Shown in pieces: positions 43,060 through 51,996 of a DNA stretch of 64,000 nucleotides. The DNA is taken from positions 1 through 64,000 of the forward strand of contig JBMYTN010000002.1 in assembly GCA_049604415.1 (NCBI GenBank), given 5' to 3'. How positions within the stretch are numbered: the stretch's first letter is position 1; each line of letters begins with the position of its first letter. A program made the position numbers and the translations under genes. The stretch comes from JBMYTN01 sp049604415 (GTDB taxonomy: Bacteria; Pseudomonadota; Alphaproteobacteria; Rhodospirillales; Rhodospirillaceae). A model generated the notes under the pieces. It was given only the letters and a program-made list of their open reading frames with translations, was not told the DNA's origin and made no database searches.

Positions 43060-44171
43060 AAATTCGCCAAGATGATCCGCTGCAGGATCAAGGTCGGATT
43101 GATCCATTGGTCCGGTGCATTATAGAGCCCGGAATAGGTCACCACGACCAGATCCAGATCCGGCAGGATCCACAGGCGCTGACCGCCATTGCCCATGGCC
43201 CCCAAGGTGAAATGGGACCCGGTGACGCGGCCATCCGCGCCGGTGCTGGATTGCTCCGAGCCATACCAGAACCGGCTATAGCCCATGCCCCAGCTGGTGT
43301 GGATTTCCGCAGCCTTGCTCGCCTCGATCCACGCAGAGGGCACAATCTGACGGCCATCCCATTGCCCGCCCTGCAAGACCAACTGGCCAATGCGCAACAG
43401 GCTGGGGCCGCTTAGGCGCAGGCCGGAGGCGGCGGAATAGGCTTTGTCCTGGCCTTGGATCCATTCGCTCGACGGGATGGCCAACGGATCGAACAGCACG
43501 TCTCGGGCATAGGCCAGCAGGTCGCCGCCGGTTGCGCTGGAAATCAAGGCACCAATCAGGGCCGAGCAGCCACCATTGTAATCCCACCGCGTGCCGGGAT
43601 CGGCTTCCAGCGGCTGTTCCAGGATGAAGCGCACCCGGTCTTCGGCCCGTTCCATGGCGATTTCGCTGTTGCGCGGATCCGTATAGGGCAGATCCTCATT
43701 CCAGGTCGTGCCCATGGCCATGGACAGCACATGGCCAATGGTCCAGGCCGCCCGTTGCGGGTCTTTGGCCAGATCTTTATGCTCCGGAAAGGCATCTAAC
43801 AAAGGCGTGTCCAGCGCAGGGACCTTGCCCTCTGCCAGCGCGATGCCATAGAGCAACCCGACCACGCTTTTGGTGACCGAGCGCAGGTCATGGAGCGTGC
43901 CCGGCCCGAAGGCGACCGTTCCCAAATCCCGACCCCAGCTTTCATCTGGCCCGCTGTAATAGCGTTCAGCCAGCAATTGGCCTTTCCGCCAGACCAGCAC
44001 CGCATGGAGGTTTTTCAGCGCACCGGATTGTTCGGCCAAATCCAGCTTGGTCGCGATGACGTGGCTGTTGGCGGATCGGGCTGCGGCGCTTTGGTCGATG
44101 GGGGGCATAAGAAGGGCTCCTGCGGCGGCACCACAGGTCAGCAGGGCTTGCCGTCGGGTGAAGGGCACCAT
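43053..44171 (-). CDS. Secreted class C beta-lactamase-fold serine hydrolase
   Basis: The 372-residue protein starts with a twin-arginine signal (TRRQALLTCGAAAGALL, with cleavage near residue 31). It then has the beta-lactamase-fold catalytic SxxK as SVTK (Ser98, Lys101), YNGG as the second motif, and RFWYGSEQSSTGADG and GNGGQRLWILPDL in the C-terminal half. This resembles esterases and D-aminopeptidases of the AmpC-related family more than true lactamases, and there is no ampR neighbour. Its start is 27 bases after the LOG gene stop on the same strand, so the two are likely cotranscribed. Substrate unknown. Confidence 0.88.
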   Translation of the reverse strand: MVPFTRRQALLTCGAAAGALLMPPIDQSAAARSANSHVIATKLDLAEQSGALKNLHAVLVWRKGQLLAERYYSGPDESWGRDLGTVAFGPGTLHDLRSVTKSVVGLLYGIALAEGKVPALDTPLLDAFPEHKDLAKDPQRAAWTIGHVLSMAMGTTWNEDLPYTDPRNSEIAMERAEDRVRFILEQPLEADPGTRWDYNGGCSALIGALISSATGGDLLAYARDVLFDPLAIPSSEWIQGQDKAYSAASGLRLSGPSLLRIGQLVLQGGQWDGRQIVPSAWIEASKAAEIHTSWGMGYSRFWYGSEQSSTGADGRVTGSHFTLGAMGNGGQRLWILPDLDLVVVTYSGLYNAPDQWINPTLILQRIILANLD

Positions 44172-44198
44172 GGTCCGTTCCGCTTATGAGGGCACGAT

Positions 44199-44843
44199 TT
44201 AGATCAGATGGGTTTTATCGGCCGCCCGGGGGTCCGTATCGTCTGGCAGATCGGCCTGGGCGGTGGGGATCACGGCTTCAACCTGATCGACAACCGTGAA
44301 CAGCTCTTTGGCGCCGGGCCGGGCAAAGCCATTGTCGATCACCTGATCCACCAGATCGAGAAAGCCCTGCCAGTAGCCCTCAATATTGGCCAGAATGATG
44401 GGTTTGTTGTGCAATCCGAGTTGACGCCAGGTGATGATCTCGAAGGTTTCATCCAGGGTTCCCAGACCGCCCGGCAGGATGCAGATCGCATCACACTGCT
44501 CGAACATCATCCGTTTGCGGGTGTGCATGTCGGCAACCACATGCAAGGTCATGCCTTCGCTGCTGGGCAGTTCGACCGAGCGGAGGTGGTCGGGAATAAT
44601 GCCGATCACGGACCCACCCGCCCCTAAGGTCGCCCGGGCTACTTGCCCCATAATGCCGACATTGCCCGCCCCAAAGACCAAGGTGATGCCCTGTTCGCCC
44701 AATTGGCGACCCAGACGCTCCGCAGCGGCCATATAGGCCGGGTTGGTGCCTTCGGACGCGCCACAGAAGACACAAAGAGCCCGCAGAGAGCCCGTTGGGG
44801 TGGAATTGGCGGCAGACTCGGTGCCGGATGGGGCCAAAGTCAT
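44199..44843 (-). CDS. LOG-family protein (TIGR00730, phosphoribohydrolase)
   Basis: A 214-residue Rossmann-fold protein of the LOG family, which hydrolyses nucleoside 5'-monophosphates including cytokinin precursors to the base and ribose 5-phosphate. The key signature is ILPGGLGTLDE with the catalytic glutamate; MHTRKRMMFE supplies the conserved Arg-Lys. The nucleotide loop is VFGAGNVGIMG where the family usually has GGGxxGLMG, a mild deviation. ALCVFCGASEGTNPAY is the typical opening. The first about 18 residues are low-complexity, and the start could be internal. Confidence 0.92.
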   Translation of the reverse strand: MTLAPSGTESAANSTPTGSLRALCVFCGASEGTNPAYMAAAERLGRQLGEQGITLVFGAGNVGIMGQVARATLGAGGSVIGIIPDHLRSVELPSSEGMTLHVVADMHTRKRMMFEQCDAICILPGGLGTLDETFEIITWRQLGLHNKPIILANIEGYWQGFLDLVDQVIDNGFARPGAKELFTVVDQVEAVIPTAQADLPDDTDPRAADKTHLI

Positions 44844-44969
44844 GCGGACTCCTTAGGAACGTTGAGGATTTGTTTCCCTTTCTGGTCGATATTCAGGCTA
44901 CTCTGAAAGGGCAGAGGGCTCCGCGTTTTGACCAAAGCGGGCCAGCGAAAGTAAGGCGAGTGGGGAACG

Positions 44970-45494
44970 ATGTCGAGTTTGGCTTTCCTTGAATCAGATT
45001 GGTCCCATCGATTGGGGCTCAAGGGGGCTTGGGCGTCATTTTGCTTGTTGCTGCTGGCTGTGACGCTTGTGGTGGTGCCAAACGCCGCGTGGGCTCAATC
45101 CGAAACCGCGCTTGACCAAGCCAGCCCTCCAGAGACAGCGCCGGGTATCCGCTTCCAGCTCCAGGGTTTAGAGCCTGTGGAACCACAAAGCTGTGCCGCG
45201 CGGTTCCAGTTGGACAATCGCTGGTCCCAGGACATTGACTTCATGTTGTTGGAACTGCTGGTCATCGATGATGACGCTTTTACCTCGCGGTTGGTTTCCC
45301 TGGCGGTGATGCCGCTCAATCGCGGCGAACCGGCCGATGTCCAGATCACCTTGGCTCCTACTCCCTGCTCAGGGGTTGATCGGGTTTTGATCGAAAATGT
45401 GCCGATCTGCCGCAATAGCGCCTCTGACACCTTGGACTGCCTGACGCTGTTGCAGCCGGAGACCGATCTGACCAGCCCGATGTTTATTCGGTAA
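44970..45494 (+). CDS. Secreted protein of unknown function
   Basis: I do not recognise this 174-residue protein. A signal peptide (hydrophobic stretch ASFCLLLLAVTLVVVP with a probable cut after AWA, near residue 42) precedes a soluble domain. That domain has RFQLQGLEPVEPQSCAARFQ, LDNRWSQDIDFMLLELLVID and three later cysteines (PTPCSGVD, VPICRNSAS, DTLDCL), so four cysteines could form two periplasmic disulfides. A GGGGAACG site precedes the ATG. It is divergent from the LOG gene. A beta-sandwich fold is likely. Confidence 0.65.
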   Translation: MSSLAFLESDWSHRLGLKGAWASFCLLLLAVTLVVVPNAAWAQSETALDQASPPETAPGIRFQLQGLEPVEPQSCAARFQLDNRWSQDIDFMLLELLVIDDDAFTSRLVSLAVMPLNRGEPADVQITLAPTPCSGVDRVLIENVPICRNSASDTLDCLTLLQPETDLTSPMFIR

Positions 45495-45640
45495 CCCTAC
45501 GCTACGGGCCTCAATAGTGCCCCTTTTCGGATTGGGGATTCCCTTTCCGGGATGCTCAAGGCATGATCCCGACGGCGAGTCCTTCCTGGACTTGTTCTGT
45601 TCCCAGTGCCCACACAATCCCCTGAGAATGATCCCGATCC

Positions 45641-46678
45641 GTGCCGGTTTTTGAACTCCTTGCCATTCTAGCCATGGCCTTTGGGTTGTCCTTTGCTCTT
45701 TGCGGCGGAGGGTTGGCCCTGGGGCGTCTGCGCCAGTCCGAAGCTCTGGGCCGCAGCCTTGTGCCCGCCATGGTGCTCTTGGTTGCCGCTTTGGGCTGGC
45801 TGCTGTTGCGCGGACGGTTGGATGTGATTGGCGAAGATGTGCCCGATGTGGTGCTCAATCATATCTGGACCCCTTTCGGCGCGTTTGGCTCCCTGGATGT
45901 GATGATGGCGTCGATTGCTGGCATCGGTTTGGTTGCGCTGCTCTGGACCGCTGTGATCGGTCGCCGGGGTGCGGGCGGAGCGAAGGGACGCGCCTCTCGG
46001 TCTGGAGCAAAGGCAAAGGGCGCAAAAACGGCGGCCGACCCAGATGGGCGCGGCAGCGTCTGGGCAATTTCCTTAATCGGACTGGCAATGTGTTGGCTGG
46101 TGCCAGCCTTTGGCCGCCCGAGCTGGAGCCCGTTGGAGGACGGCCTGAGCAGCGCCTTGATCTGGGGTGGCGGTGTGGTGGCGTTTTTGATCACCCATGG
46201 CGCACTGCGCCGCCGCTTGGAGCCAAGCTCCGGAAGCGAGAAAAGCCAAGTGGCTGTCTTATTCGCCGGGGCGATGGGTGTGTTCGGATTGGCTTTGGTG
46301 GCCGACCAGTCGGATTTGATGGCCTTGCGCAATGCCATCCTGCTCTGGCTTGTGGTGTGTCTTGGGCCCTTGCTGTGGTCTTGGGCCGGGGCCGTGAACC
46401 CCCGGCCCGGCTTGCCTGCCCTGTTGGCGGCCAGCATGGTTCTCCCAGCCCAATTGATGATCTTTAGCCTGCCCACCGCATTGCCTGCCTGCGTGGTCCT
46501 GTTGATGTGCCCCTTTGCCGTAGGACCGGCCCATCGGGCCGCGATGCGGTTGCGCCGGGGCAAGGCCGGTCAGGCTGGCGCGGTGACGGTAGTTCTCAGT
46601 GTGATCATGGCAGCCTTGCCCATCGCACCGGCCTTGGCCTTGGCGTTGGTCGGAGGCGGCATCCCGGTCGCTTGGTAG
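45641..46678 (+). CDS. Polytopic membrane protein of unknown function
   Basis: No family is recognised. The 345-residue product has about ten hydrophobic stretches (LAILAMAFGLSFALCGGGLA, LVPAMVLLVAALGWLLL, ISLIGLAMCWLVP, and others), interrupted by a basic cytoplasmic loop at about 108-135 (RRGAGGAKGRASRSGAKAKG). It starts with GTG at 45641, with GAGAATGA upstream. Composition matches the neighbours. It lies in a string of envelope-related genes leading to LysM, psd and pssA, but the 117-base gap gives no strong evidence of one operon. Confidence 0.65.
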   Translation: MPVFELLAILAMAFGLSFALCGGGLALGRLRQSEALGRSLVPAMVLLVAALGWLLLRGRLDVIGEDVPDVVLNHIWTPFGAFGSLDVMMASIAGIGLVALLWTAVIGRRGAGGAKGRASRSGAKAKGAKTAADPDGRGSVWAISLIGLAMCWLVPAFGRPSWSPLEDGLSSALIWGGGVVAFLITHGALRRRLEPSSGSEKSQVAVLFAGAMGVFGLALVADQSDLMALRNAILLWLVVCLGPLLWSWAGAVNPRPGLPALLAASMVLPAQLMIFSLPTALPACVVLLMCPFAVGPAHRAAMRLRRGKAGQAGAVTVVLSVIMAALPIAPALALALVGGGIPVAW

Positions 46679-46795
46679 GGGCCCATAGCTTGGTAAAAGG
46701 CTGTGTCCCGCTTTGACGCTTGGCCCCAAGGCCGTATACCATAGGACCTTAATCAGGTTTCAGACCGTCGGTGCGCCGAGGAAGGATCACAGGGC

Positions 46796-47932
46796 ATGAC
46801 TGCGGGCTATTCCAACAATTCCTCGAAGACCGGTTTGGTCATTGCTGGCGTGCTCCTGGTGCTGATCCTGGGCATTGGCGGGGCTTATTTTGCCGGGGTG
46901 TTTGACGGCGAGGCCCCAACCGGCCCCATTGCCGGTGACCAACCGGCCCCGGTGGAGCCGTCGCAGCCGGCTGTCGGCACGACCACAGCGCCAGCACCCC
47001 CGACAGCCACCACCGCTGAGGCCACTGCGCCTGCTGCACAGCCGGAACCGCAAGCCGAGCCGGAGGCGGCATCGACAGAAGCGGCGGAGCCCGCCCAGGC
47101 AGATGACCCCATTGCTCCGGCATTTGACATTGTTCGGGTCGAGCAGGATGGCAATGCGGTCATTGCCGGACGGGCGGAACCCGGGGCCAGGGTCCAGGTT
47201 CTTGATGATGGCGAGGTTGTGGGCGAAGCCATCGCCGATGCCCGGGGGGAATGGGTGGTGTTGCCTGACGACCCGTTGAAGCCGGGGGATCGGGCCATGA
47301 CCCTGCAGGCCACGGCACCGGATGGAACGCCGCTGGGCGAAAGCCCGCCCGTGGTGATGAGCATTCCGGAACGGGAGAGCGAAGCCCCGGTTATCGTTCT
47401 GGCCGAACCGGAGCCGGGCGAGGCCAGCCGGTTGCTGCAAGGGCCCTCGGGCGAGGAGGGCAGTGAAGACCTGTCCATCGCCACAGTGGATTATGACGAC
47501 CAAGGCCGTCTGGCACTGGGCGGTCAGGCTCCGGAGGGCACCACAGTGCGCACCTATCTGGACAACGAACCGATCGGCGAGGCTCAGAGCAGCAGTGACA
47601 ACACCTGGGACCTTGTGGTGCCGGAACCCGTCGAGCCGGGCACCTACACCTTGCGGGCCGACCGCATCGCCCCGGATGGAACGGTGGAAGCCCGGATCGA
47701 GATCCCGTTTTTGCGGCCCAGTTCCTTGCCGGTGCCGGAGGATGGTGGGATCATGTTTGTGGTTCAGCCGGGGAACAATCTGTGGACCCTGGCGCGCAAT
47801 CTCTATGGCGACGGCCTGCGCTACACCACAATCTACCAGGCCAACACCAACCAAATCCGCGATCCCGACCTGATCTATCCGGGACAAATCTTCACCCTGC
47901 CTCGGGAGGCGGCCTCACCTGCCGGTGGGTGA
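46796..47932 (+). CDS. LysM-domain envelope protein
   Basis: The 378-residue protein has a cytoplasmic start, a transmembrane anchor (KTGLVIAGVLLVLILGIGGA, about 12-31), an Ala/Pro/Thr/Glu-rich spacer (about 40-105), and two Ig-like repeats, each with an AVIAGRAEPGARVQV or RLALGGQAPEGTTVRTYLD type strand pattern. A C-terminal LysM is at about 322-370 (VVQPGNNLWTLARNLYGDGL, QANTNQIRDPDLIYPGQIF), which binds peptidoglycan. The same architecture is widespread in alphaproteobacteria and likely serves cell-wall anchoring. It is 88 bases upstream of the psd gene. Confidence 0.9.
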   Translation: MTAGYSNNSSKTGLVIAGVLLVLILGIGGAYFAGVFDGEAPTGPIAGDQPAPVEPSQPAVGTTTAPAPPTATTAEATAPAAQPEPQAEPEAASTEAAEPAQADDPIAPAFDIVRVEQDGNAVIAGRAEPGARVQVLDDGEVVGEAIADARGEWVVLPDDPLKPGDRAMTLQATAPDGTPLGESPPVVMSIPERESEAPVIVLAEPEPGEASRLLQGPSGEEGSEDLSIATVDYDDQGRLALGGQAPEGTTVRTYLDNEPIGEAQSSSDNTWDLVVPEPVEPGTYTLRADRIAPDGTVEARIEIPFLRPSSLPVPEDGGIMFVVQPGNNLWTLARNLYGDGLRYTTIYQANTNQIRDPDLIYPGQIFTLPREAASPAGG

Positions 47933-48020
47933 GGCGATGCGCGGCGCCGCGTCGAGGGCCCCCGCTTTAGGCTCCAGGCTCAGGGTATCCAGCCTACTTA
48001 GATGACAAAGGACTGTTTCT

Positions 48021-48746
48021 TTGGTGCGCTTTGATATTTCGTGGCGGCGCTATTTGCTGCCCCCCTTGGACCGTGAGGGAAAATGGTTTGCCGGGGGCTT
48101 TGCCCTGGTGGCGCTGGCATTGTATTGGCTCCACCCCCTGCTGGGTTTGGGTGGCGCGGTGCTCACGGTGTGGTGTTTTTTCTTTTTCCGCGACCCGCCC
48201 CGGATGATCCCCGATGCGACCGAGACCCCGGGCTTGCTGATCGCCCCGGCCAGCGGCGTGGTGCAAATGCTGGGCAATGCGGTGCCGCCGCCGGAGCTGG
48301 AATTGGGCGACACAGCCGTGCCCCGGCTGTCGATTTTTATGAGTGTGTTTGATTGCCATGTGAACCGCGTGCCTTGCGCCGGGTCGATCTCCAAAATCGC
48401 CTATCACAAGGGCAAGTTCTTGAGTGCGAGTGACGACAAGGCCAGTGATGACAATGAGCGCAATTCAGTGCTGCTGCGTTGTTCTGACGGGCGGCGGGTG
48501 GCAATGGTGCAAATCGCCGGTCTGGTGGCGCGACGGATCCGCTGTGATTTAACCGAGGGCAAAACGGTCACCATGGGCGAGCGTTTGGGGTTGATCCGGT
48601 TTGGCAGCCGGGTTGATGTCTATTTGCCCTCCGGTGGACAGTTCCTGGCCATACCGGGTCAGGTCACGGTGTCCGGCGAGACGGTGATCGCCGATTTGGA
48701 CGGGACGGGGGCCCATCGGACCGGTTCCCTGGACGGAGGCGCGTAA
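48021..48746 (+). CDS. psd: Phosphatidylserine decarboxylase proenzyme
   Basis: A 241-residue short-form (alphaproteobacterial/archaeal-like) phosphatidylserine decarboxylase that makes phosphatidylethanolamine. It has FFRDPPRMIP, the SVFDCHVNRVPCAG block with the catalytic His, and the self-cleavage site RFGSRVDVYLP, where Gly195-Ser196 is cut to give the pyruvoyl subunit. Two hydrophobic helices at the N-terminus anchor it. Start codon is TTG at 48021 or GTG at 48024; an AAGGA lies eight bases before the TTG. pssA begins one base after its stop, so the two sequential enzymes are coupled. Confidence 0.95.
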   Translation: MVRFDISWRRYLLPPLDREGKWFAGGFALVALALYWLHPLLGLGGAVLTVWCFFFFRDPPRMIPDATETPGLLIAPASGVVQMLGNAVPPPELELGDTAVPRLSIFMSVFDCHVNRVPCAGSISKIAYHKGKFLSASDDKASDDNERNSVLLRCSDGRRVAMVQIAGLVARRIRCDLTEGKTVTMGERLGLIRFGSRVDVYLPSGGQFLAIPGQVTVSGETVIADLDGTGAHRTGSLDGGA

Positions 48747-48747
48747 G

Positions 48748-49662
48748 ATGGCGGATCCGGGTCCGGGCTCTGAACATCCCTCTGGTGCTGGCCTCGAGTC
48801 TGGCGCGCCCCAACGCCGCCGACGCTTGCGGCGTCGGGTGCCGCGCTTGCAGGGGCTCTCCATCAACCGGATCATCCCCAATATGCTCACCCTGTTTGCG
48901 TTGGCGGCGGGGTTGACGGCCATTCGGTTTGGTCTGGCCGAACAATTTGAACGCGCCGTGGTCGCCATTGCCATCGCCGCCGTCTTCGATGGCTTAGATG
49001 GGCGCGTCGCCCGGATCCTGAAAGCGACCAGCAAATTTGGAGCCGAGCTCGACAGCCTGTCGGATTTTGTCTGCTTCGGTGTTGCGCCCGCGATCCTACT
49101 GTATCTCTGGACCCTGTCTGGGGCCGGGGGCATGGGATGGGCCCTGGTGCTGTTATTCGTGGTCTGTGCCGCCCTGCGCCTGGCCCGCTTTAACACCGTG
49201 ATGGGCGGGGAAACCTTGCCGCCTTGGGCTTATAACTATTTCCAAGGCGTGCCCGCTCCGGCAGGGGCCGGGTTGGTCTTGCTGCCGATGATCTTGTCTT
49301 TTGAGGTCGCGCCCGACTTTTTTGCCGATCCCTGGGTGGCTGGCGCGGTGATGGTTCTGGTGGCCGGGTTGATGGTCAGTCAGATCCCAACCCTGTCCTT
49401 TAAGACTTTGCGGATCCCGCAGTCTTTTGTCCTGCCCTTGATGCTGGGCATGGGATTGCTGGCGGCTTTCTTGGTCACCAATCCCTGGGCGACCTTGGCC
49501 ACCATTGGCCTGCTCTATCTGTGTTCCATCCCCTTTGGCATGCGGTCCTATCGCCGATTGGCGGAGGAGGCCGAAGCGGTCCTGGAAGCCGAAGAAAGAG
49601 AACAGAAAAAGGAAAAGGCGGTCCCGACTGCCGCAACGGAACCGCCTTCCTCAGACCCGTAA
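48748..49662 (+). CDS. pssA: CDP-diacylglycerol-serine O-phosphatidyltransferase
   Basis: The 304-residue integral membrane enzyme joins CDP-diacylglycerol and serine to give phosphatidylserine for the decarboxylase encoded just before it. The CDP-alcohol phosphotransferase motif is complete: DGRVAR then an eight-residue spacer, Gly98, Asp102 and Asp106 (GAELDSLSD). About eight hydrophobic helices follow. The C-terminal tail is rich in Glu/Lys (about 275-300). The last bases also encode, on the opposite strand, the terminator of the SDR operon. Confidence 0.95.
   Translation: MADPGPGSEHPSGAGLESGAPQRRRRLRRRVPRLQGLSINRIIPNMLTLFALAAGLTAIRFGLAEQFERAVVAIAIAAVFDGLDGRVARILKATSKFGAELDSLSDFVCFGVAPAILLYLWTLSGAGGMGWALVLLFVVCAALRLARFNTVMGGETLPPWAYNYFQGVPAPAGAGLVLLPMILSFEVAPDFFADPWVAGAVMVLVAGLMVSQIPTLSFKTLRIPQSFVLPLMLGMGLLAAFLVTNPWATLATIGLLYLCSIPFGMRSYRRLAEEAEAVLEAEEREQKKEKAVPTAATEPPSSDP
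49615..49648 (-). terminator. Terminator of the DUF6134-SDR-NTF2 operon, inside pssA
   Basis: ACCGCCTT/AAGGCGGT arms (49641-49648 and 49615-49622) form an 8-bp stem with an 18-base loop. On the minus strand the stem is followed by TTCCTTTTTC. It starts 24 bases past the NTF2-like stop and lies within the last codons of the convergent pssA gene. Confidence 0.65.
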
Positions 49663-49671
49663 ACGCGCACT

Positions 49672-50178
49672 CTACTCTGATTTGGTCGCCCGCATCCGTC
49701 CGCGGACAAAGCCGATGATGTTCCGGATCACCGGCAGGCGGCCATGCAATTGCTCCGCCGCATCCCAATGGTCGATATGGGCGGTCACTCGGCCCTCTTT
49801 ATCGAGGGCGACCTCGGTCATCCCCTCGACCACCCAGGGCTCTTTGCCCAGGGCCGGGACATCGGCGACAAAATTCCAGCGCAAATAGGCCACCTGGCCC
49901 GATTGGCCCCAGGCAATGTCCCGCACCTTGAAGGACACGGCCTTGGCATGCTCGAACATGTGCAACAGCACGGTCCGATAGGCTTCTTGGCCAGTGACGT
50001 CATTGGCCGGGTCTTTGAATCGAACCGTCTCAGAGGTCAGGCTGTCAAAGGGGCCACCGGGATCCAGGCTTTCCGGGGTCAGGGTCTCGTAGAACCGGAC
50101 ATAATTTGCCAGACCATTCTGCACCGCCAAAGAGGGCGGCAAAGAGGGGGCTAGGGTGATGGAGGAGATCTTATTCAT
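49672..50178 (-). CDS. NTF2/SnoaL-like protein
   Basis: A 168-residue protein with the NTF2-like cone fold (SnoaL-type): YVRFYETLTPESLDPG, ETVRFKDPANDVTGQEAYRT, KVRDIAWGQSGQVAYLRWNF and AHIDHWDAAEQL. The conserved His-Trp-Asp near residue 139-141 sits where members bind their ligand or catalyse aldol- or ring-opening-type reactions. The ATG overlaps the SDR stop by eight bases; RFKDPAND resembles a subgroup always coupled to SDRs. The ligand is unknown, and the operon partners (SDR and DUF6134) suggest an oxidised lipid or sterol-like substrate, as an inference. Confidence 0.85.
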   Translation of the reverse strand: MNKISSITLAPSLPPSLAVQNGLANYVRFYETLTPESLDPGGPFDSLTSETVRFKDPANDVTGQEAYRTVLLHMFEHAKAVSFKVRDIAWGQSGQVAYLRWNFVADVPALGKEPWVVEGMTEVALDKEGRVTAHIDHWDAAEQLHGRLPVIRNIIGFVRGRMRATKSE

Positions 50179-50959
50179 CGGCGGGTACCGTCTTCCGGGT
50201 CAAAGAGAAGCGAAGCCCATAGGGCAACATGGACAGCAGTTTCATCATACAAGTGAAACGGCGTGGGAAGGTGACTTCGAAGCCGCCTTTGCGGGCCAGT
50301 GCGCGGGCAATCCGTGCCGCTGCCGCTTCGGGCTCCATCAGAAATGGCATCTCGAAGGTATTTTTGTCGGTCAGCGGCGTGCGAACAAAGCCCGGATTGA
50401 CCAGCAAGAGACGCACGCCATGGGCATCGGCTTCGGGCTTTAGCGATTCAATCATATTGATCACCGCAGCCTTGCTGGCCCCATAGGCACTGGCGGTGGG
50501 CAGGCCGGTATAGCCCGCCACCGAGGCGACCACAGCAATGGTGCCGCCCTTGCGATCCACCATTTCGGGCAGCAAGCCCTCCAGGCAGTTGGCGGTGCCA
50601 ATGACATTGACTTCACTCAGATAGCGGACGGCCTCAGCTGAGAACTCTTTCAGCCGCAGTGGTTTGTGGGTGCCTGCATTGAGCACCGCATAGTCAATCG
50701 GGCGGCCGGCCAACTGGGCGGCTTGGGCGGGGGCGGCACGACAGGCCTCCCCATCCGTAACATCCAATACCAGAGGATGGATGGTTCCGGGCAGGGCTTT
50801 GCTGCGCGCCTCTTCCGCTAGGCTTTCAAGGTCATCCGGCGTCCGCGCACTGGCGGTCACGCGCACACCAAGCTCTGCAAGATGCAGGGCCAGGGCGTGT
50901 CCGATGCCTTTACCGGCACCGGTGACCCAAATATGCGAACCGGATAGAGACTGGGTCAT
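50171..50959 (-). CDS. Short-chain dehydrogenase/reductase
   Basis: The 262-residue enzyme is a classical SDR: cofactor motif VTGAGKGIGHALALHLAELG near residues 12-31, VLNAGTHKP, the catalytic serine block VASVAGYTGLPTASAYGASK with the Tyr-x-x-x-Lys pair, and NPGFVRTPLTD. The arginine after the second strand (TASARTPDDLE) favours NADP. Its ATG overlaps the DUF6134 stop by four bases and its stop overlaps the NTF2-like start, giving a tightly packed three-gene operon. Substrate unknown. Confidence 0.93.
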   Translation of the reverse strand: MTQSLSGSHIWVTGAGKGIGHALALHLAELGVRVTASARTPDDLESLAEEARSKALPGTIHPLVLDVTDGEACRAAPAQAAQLAGRPIDYAVLNAGTHKPLRLKEFSAEAVRYLSEVNVIGTANCLEGLLPEMVDRKGGTIAVVASVAGYTGLPTASAYGASKAAVINMIESLKPEADAHGVRLLLVNPGFVRTPLTDKNTFEMPFLMEPEAAAARIARALARKGGFEVTFPRRFTCMMKLLSMLPYGLRFSLTRKTVPADE

Positions 50960-51819
50960 TGGGTGTTGTCCATCCCGGCAGGGCTGTTTCCGTTGCTGCG
51001 ATAAGCCAGGTCATCGCCGCCACCGCATTGGTCGCAGCGGTAAATCACTTGCGAGCCATCCTTGGTGCCAAAGGCCAGCCGGACCCAGCGGCCCTGGTCA
51101 TCATACCATGCGGTGGATTCCAATTGGCCGCGATAGCTCATGGCGCGGGCCATGCGCGGGCCGGTTCCGGTTTCCACCTGTTGCGGCGGACTCAGCTGGG
51201 TGGTCACCGCATTCAAACCACCGGTGATGGTGTTGATGACGACAGTGGAGCCCAGAGCAGCCGGGTTCCAATGGTCGGTGGGGATGACGTCGGGATCCGC
51301 AGTGCCGACCCCTTTGCTGCCCGATACGGTCAACATGCCCGACCCTGGGTCCTTTTGCACCGTGACGGACCGGACATCGCCATCGTCATTGGTTTGGCTG
51401 CGTAGGGACACCAATTGCCCGTCCCGCCAAAGGGAGGTGCTGTCATATTCAAAGCGGAACACGGTGACAAAGGCGATCTTGACCGCGATCCGGGTCGACG
51501 CCGTCACTTGGACGCCGTCGGCCTGTTCCGTAAAGCGGACCACGTGATTGCCGATCTCATCGCCATTGCGCAGGATCGTAAAGCGCATTTCCGGCCCGTA
51601 ATGCTCGATCGGGTTTTGGAACAGCGCCGCGCGGCTCTGCCGGTCCAAATCCAACACCGAGCCAGTGCCGGGCTCAGCCTGAGCGGTCGAGGACAGCGAC
51701 AGGCCAGCCAAGAGAGCAAGGCTGACCAAGGCAGCCCCAGCGCGCTTTTTTGGCCGCGCGGAGGCGCTGGCCGACTTCGGAGCATTGGTCGCCCCGGTAA
51801 AATCTGAATGCGAGAACAT
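50956..51819 (-). CDS. DUF6134 secreted protein
   Basis: The 287-residue protein has a cleavable signal peptide (GAALVSLALLAGLSLSSTAQA, cut near residue 48). Its beta-rich domain fits DUF6134: GPEMRFTILRNGDEIGNHVV, EYDSTSLWRDGQLVSLRSQT, IPTDHWNPAAL and a Cys-rich RCDQCGGG near the end, residue about 265. Function is not described. The pattern of DUF6134 followed by SDR suggests a periplasmic partner for the SDR pathway. It is the first gene of the operon. The 177 bases upstream, before the next minus-strand gene's stop, hold the promoter. Confidence 0.85.
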   Translation of the reverse strand: MFSHSDFTGATNAPKSASASARPKKRAGAALVSLALLAGLSLSSTAQAEPGTGSVLDLDRQSRAALFQNPIEHYGPEMRFTILRNGDEIGNHVVRFTEQADGVQVTASTRIAVKIAFVTVFRFEYDSTSLWRDGQLVSLRSQTNDDGDVRSVTVQKDPGSGMLTVSGSKGVGTADPDVIPTDHWNPAALGSTVVINTITGGLNAVTTQLSPPQQVETGTGPRMARAMSYRGQLESTAWYDDQGRWVRLAFGTKDGSQVIYRCDQCGGGDDLAYRSNGNSPAGMDNTQ

Positions 51820-51996
51820 GAGCCTCTCCCTTGGTCGTCGCTGATACAGCTACGCCTGAAAGGCTCCATGAGATCACCCGTAAGGCTCGAAAGAGCGTTT
51901 AAAGAGGCCCCAATCGCGTTCAAAAGGACCCTTATTCTGCCCTGGCCGGGCGCGGGCGTAGCCCGCTTGGCCGCTTGGCCGCACCCGCAATGGGCT

